This document shows, piece by piece, positions 61,801 through 64,000 of a DNA stretch of 64,000 nt. The position numbers were made by a program, and so were the translations under genes. Numbering within the stretch: the stretch's first letter is position 1; each line of letters begins with the position of its first letter. The stretch lies in the NCBI GenBank assembly GCA_041392785.1, contig JAWKLK010000002.1, positions 62,001-126,000 of the forward strand. Reading direction: 5' to 3'. This DNA comes from OLB9 sp041392785. Its GTDB lineage: Bacteria > Bacteroidota > Bacteroidia > Chitinophagales > Saprospiraceae. The notes beneath the pieces were generated by a model, which ran no database searches, had not been told where the DNA came from, and was given only the letters and a program-made list of their open reading frames with translations.

Positions 61801-63676
61801 TAGCAGTTGTGAACCAAAAGCGGTTTGTACTTATGATGCTGCATGTGCAGATGGATATATTGAACTTATTGCTACTGCTACAGATGAATGTACCAATACA
61901 CTTAGGTACAATTACAGGGTCGATCTTTATAGTGACGGCTCTTTCGATATAGGTCTCTCAAATTCTGGTTTAAGTAATACTGCAAATGCAAGCGGAACAT
62001 ATCCGGTTGGAACTCACATAATAGAATGGTCTTTTGAAGATAGATGTGGAAATGTCACTAAGTGCCATCAAGAATTTTCTATCGTGAATTGTAAAACACC
62101 TTCCCCTTATTGTATCAGTGGTTTGGCAACTAGTTTGATGCCAGTTGATAGTGATAATGATGGTGTTTCTGATAGTGGAATGATAGAAATTTGGGCTTCA
62201 GATTTTGATAATGGTAGTGCACATCCATGTGGTTATAAAGTGTTGCTTTCATTTGAACCTGTTGTATTAGATGCACAAGGCAAGCCAGTGGTAGTAGCAA
62301 GTAAAACATTTACTTGCGATAATCTTGGAAAAGAGCCGGTAGATGTTTATGCAGCCGTTGTTACACCTATGGGTAATGTGGTACAAGATTTCTGTACAAC
62401 ATTTATTGACATACAAGACAATAATAATGCATGTCCTGACAGTGGAAGAAAAGTTCAGATTGCTGGTACAATACAGACACCTGAAAATCTTCCTGCAAAT
62501 GAAGTTTATATTGAATTGTTGGGTAGTGAATTGTCTACTATTTCAGATGCGAATGGTGCTTATGCATTCTCTGATGTAGAAATGCACAAAGATTATGTAG
62601 TAAAACCTGCCAATAATAATAATCCATTGAATGGTGTATCTACATTAGACCTTGTGTTTATGCAAAGGCACATCCTTGAGATAGAGAAGATTACAAGTCC
62701 TTACAAGATTATCGCAGCTGACGTAAATAAGGATGGTAATATTTCAGTTCAAGATATTTCTGAATTACGTAAGCTAATCTTAGGAGTTCACGATAGTTTC
62801 CAAAACAATCAATCATGGTTATTTGTGGATAACAATTATATATTCCAAGATCCTGCAAATGCTAATAAAGAAGCCTATCAGACGGTATATAATATCAACA
62901 ATCTTAGTGATAATATGATATTAGATTTCAAAGCTATTAAAGTAGGTGATGTTAATGGTAATGTAGATCCAGGAGTTGGTTCTGCCAATGTAGAGTCTAG
63001 AGCTCTAAATCAATTGGCTTTGACAATTGATAATGCTTCTTTCAAAGCAGGAGAAACATTCCAAGTACCTGTTTATGCAAAAGATGCAATGCAAATCAAC
63101 GGATTCCAGTTTACTATGAATTTCAATAATGATGCTTATGCTCTTAGTTCAGTCGAAGGTATGTTACCTGGAATGAATAATAGTAACTTTGGATTTTCAC
63201 ACTTGTCTGATGGTATATTGACTGTCAGTTATAGCCAAGAAAACTCAGTGGCGTTGGCTGAAGGTGCTCCAATGATGGTATTGACATTCACAGCTAAGGT
63301 AGATGGGACTATAAACCACTCAATCTGGTTGGATTCATCAGTGACACCTACAGAGGCATATAATGGTGATTTCAGTATCATGGATATAACCATGAGAGTG
63401 AATAACACAAATAACGATGTAGTATTGTATCAGAATGTACCTAACCCATTCAAATCAATCACTACAGTAGGTTTCGAACTTCCATCTTCAATGGAAGCTA
63501 CGCTTACATTCTCTGATGTAGCTGGTAGAACTTTGAAAGTCATCACAAGAGACTTTAACAAGGGATACAATGCAGTAGAGATTAATAAAAACGAGTTGGA
63601 TTCTAAAGGTGTAATCATCTACACATTAGAAGCGGGTGATTTCACCGCTACTCGTAAAATGGTTGTCATAGAATAA
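58838..63676 (+). CDS. Giant secreted protein: HYR-like, C-type-lectin-like, dockerin-like and cohesin-like parts, T9SS type A
   Basis: From the ATG at 58838 the product is 1612 residues with a signal peptide ending QA before Gln33. Ig/HYR-like domains with paired cysteines fill the first ~580 residues (DNTAPVAVC, DNCSSNLHATVAYTDG). A C-type-lectin-like domain lies at about 625-755 (AAMGGHLVVLNTAAEDQWVY, YIIGLRDEKRKKEFAWINGE). More HYR-like units follow, then a CNA_B-like linker, a dockerin-type duplicated calcium loop (NGVSTLDLVFMQRHIL; ADVNKDGNISVQDISEL), a cohesin-like domain (LTIDNASFKAGETFQVPVYA) and a type A sorting domain (YQNVPNPFKSITTVGFEL to TRKMVVIE). It is likely a surface adhesin or matrix protein. 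A TTG at 58829 would add three residues. A strong terminator follows. Confidence 0.92.
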   Translation: MNETSLTRFLSLSKTFLFLVTLTLGISMQLQAQPSCACKGSLQVSLDDSCEAEITASQVLADGSTCGGTASTTVTIMKSINGDIIASGAGAALLTDGLLYHGKSLYVKVTSAPTTTGGLTNSCWSTINIEDKLKPSFEDCPKDLILTCPVMEYYKPVAVDNCGPAEVFMVNEEILVNNCNLPGIFLGPDTLKRVVRTFKARDKAGNVSDDVCEVTIWVVSLERDEIEIPKDIALSCDGDYARIPAGLPFAGHPSPIRISGKQGTGVPSIAIPNYTGWKGSKYHAGTYEILSDELVLTGGTSPAQPNAKTLGSKLCMTMPSNGFLSFDYEAYMVNSNGGTAGGGASFNNDNPSYSLNGVVVDLASGDYSSPVSDEVEVCVAEGDVFCFEVYTMNRANYTVLSLTNVKVPQSLYPNPDAFCNLFVSYSDVRFPEIKCVTKIMRSWQIVEWSCDSSVETYNQLIEISDNEGPVMTCPSKLVFSTNGHTCGAVVSLPTVPMTDNCSSNLHATVAYTDGFVNANGGLVTLPVGCQTVTYTAYDNCHNSSTCTVQIVVEDNTAPVAVCDQNTVVSLTQDATAWVNATSFDNGSYDECELAKMLVRRMDPAPCLPCKTPQFPGFTFLGDYGTTPHYYYVSKHKASYAVAAKTAAAMGGHLVVLNTAAEDQWVYEKVTSWQLNEDYIIGLRDEKRKKEFAWINGETSTYRNWTSGSPQDLVIPNDYPYVKVLNSDGTWYDFGSVECDQEEYLYVVEITDPCGFSEYAQFCCADVNTTRVVVFRVIDKAGNWNDCMVNAAVQDKLPPTIACPANVTITCNDNFDLTKLASWFGWPTAFDNCEIPRIVTDSSHTLNACRIGTITRNFTATDLGGRSAKCTQWITVTGDHHVFEMTEDRWPADVTTTGCEDPNDPAFDPDVTGRPDMEADNICSLVGADYEDQIFTFNNGTGEACFKILRHWTVIDWCQEYTSAGGTHYRTWEHTQVIKVADPVKPVMTSSCEPKAVCTYDAACADGYIELIATATDECTNTLRYNYRVDLYSDGSFDIGLSNSGLSNTANASGTYPVGTHIIEWSFEDRCGNVTKCHQEFSIVNCKTPSPYCISGLATSLMPVDSDNDGVSDSGMIEIWASDFDNGSAHPCGYKVLLSFEPVVLDAQGKPVVVASKTFTCDNLGKEPVDVYAAVVTPMGNVVQDFCTTFIDIQDNNNACPDSGRKVQIAGTIQTPENLPANEVYIELLGSELSTISDANGAYAFSDVEMHKDYVVKPANNNNPLNGVSTLDLVFMQRHILEIEKITSPYKIIAADVNKDGNISVQDISELRKLILGVHDSFQNNQSWLFVDNNYIFQDPANANKEAYQTVYNINNLSDNMILDFKAIKVGDVNGNVDPGVGSANVESRALNQLALTIDNASFKAGETFQVPVYAKDAMQINGFQFTMNFNNDAYALSSVEGMLPGMNNSNFGFSHLSDGILTVSYSQENSVALAEGAPMMVLTFTAKVDGTINHSIWLDSSVTPTEAYNGDFSIMDITMRVNNTNNDVVLYQNVPNPFKSITTVGFELPSSMEATLTFSDVAGRTLKVITRDFNKGYNAVEINKNELDSKGVIIYTLEAGDFTATRKMVVIE

Positions 63677-63709
63677 TATTCTATAAAGAGTTTACTGTTT
63701 TTGGGATGG

Positions 63710-63751
63710 GACCCCGCTTCGAAACGTCGAAGGGGGTCTTTTTCTTTTTTT
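63710..63751 (+). terminator. Intrinsic terminator after the giant secreted protein
   Basis: An 11-bp GC-rich stem (GACCCCGCTTCG with CGAAGGGGGTC, one bulged G) around a 6-nt loop is followed by a run of Ts. It starts 33 bp after the stop codon. Confidence 0.9.
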
Positions 63752-64000
63752 GTAAATCTTATTAAGAATTTCTGAAAATTATCAATTACTTTTTTAGGTT
63801 ATTTTCAACAAAGATAAATATGATATCTAAAAAATTACAATAAAAGGGAGCACTAATACACCCATCAAAACAAAGTTAAAATAGGTAACCGATCTGACCC
63901 AGTGATAACCTATAACTTATTACCACTAATAACCTTCTCTGATGGTATGGCATACGATGAAAAGATACGACCACCGTGCTGGATGGATACTCTGACACAA
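63752..64000. other. Right-edge region without a supported gene
   Basis: AT-rich DNA with no full gene. A minus-strand open frame of about 30 codons enters from the right edge and stops at 63910; it could be the tail of a gene outside the window but is too short to identify. Confidence 0.3.

Noticed and set aside
63910..63999. Short minus-strand open frame entering from the right edge
   Set aside because: About 30 codons without any motif; it cannot be distinguished from chance.

Overview
The window is AT-rich chromosomal DNA from a member of the Bacteroidota, most likely a Saprospiraceae-like lineage (inference from gene content). The signs are type IX secretion (T9SS) sorting domains of types A and B, giant secreted repeat proteins, ECF sigma factors next to membrane-bound partner proteins, candidate -7 promoter boxes of the form TAnnTTTG, and almost no Shine-Dalgarno sequences. 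No rRNA, tRNA or CRISPR array was seen.

Layout. 1-3.3 kb: the start of a RelA/SpoT gene, a Tat-exported alkaline phosphatase, and a rhodanese / YgaP-like / OsmC operon. 3.4-7.0 kb: Omp28-like secreted protein, a lipoprotein glutaminyl cyclase and cysS. 7.0-8.0 kb: non-coding DNA with a 47-bp direct repeat. 8.0-15.0 kb: an ECF sigma factor, a one-pass membrane protein and an 1804-residue T9SS type B repeat protein. 15.2-20.4 kb: MoxR ATPase, DUF4197 lipoprotein, NadR-like kinase, and an HlyD/TolC export pair. 20.5-25.0 kb: a laterally acquired-looking restriction-modification island (amino methyltransferase, M.HpaII-like and R.HpaII-like proteins, broken HNH gene), with a probable transposase remnant at one edge. 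25-34.3 kb: Mrp ATPase, a RibF-glycosyltransferase fusion, RluA-type pseudouridine synthase, a frameshifted serine dehydratase, an MFS transporter and PBP1C. 34.5-39.5 kb: a thioredoxin/SprB-repeat T9SS protein, Ffh and a small hypothetical protein.

39.5-45.6 kb holds the most interesting unit: a tightly packed operon of a lipoprotein, an ECF sigma factor, a protein built like a dual-membrane-spanning anti-sigma factor (cytoplasmic tail, inner-membrane helix, long disordered linker, beta-barrel) and a T9SS-exported protein. 45.8-58.2 kb is mostly housekeeping: AlkD-like protein, two tandem SSBs, Fur-family regulator, MetG, SAM hydroxide adenosyltransferase, PhoH, OsmC, TlpA-like lipoprotein, an M23 peptidase interrupted by a stop codon, and a methyltransferase. 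58.8-63.7 kb is a 1612-residue secreted protein with HYR-like, C-type-lectin-like, dockerin-like and cohesin-like parts.

How it fits together. Much of the window serves the cell surface. All six clear signal-peptidase-I substrates begin with Gln after the predicted cleavage site, and the window also encodes the enzyme that would cyclise that Gln. Two separate ECF sigma/membrane-protein pairs each sit directly upstream of a T9SS cargo gene. Three genes (HNH, serine dehydratase, M23 peptidase) are broken by a single frameshift or stop, so either recent decay or sequencing/assembly errors must be considered.
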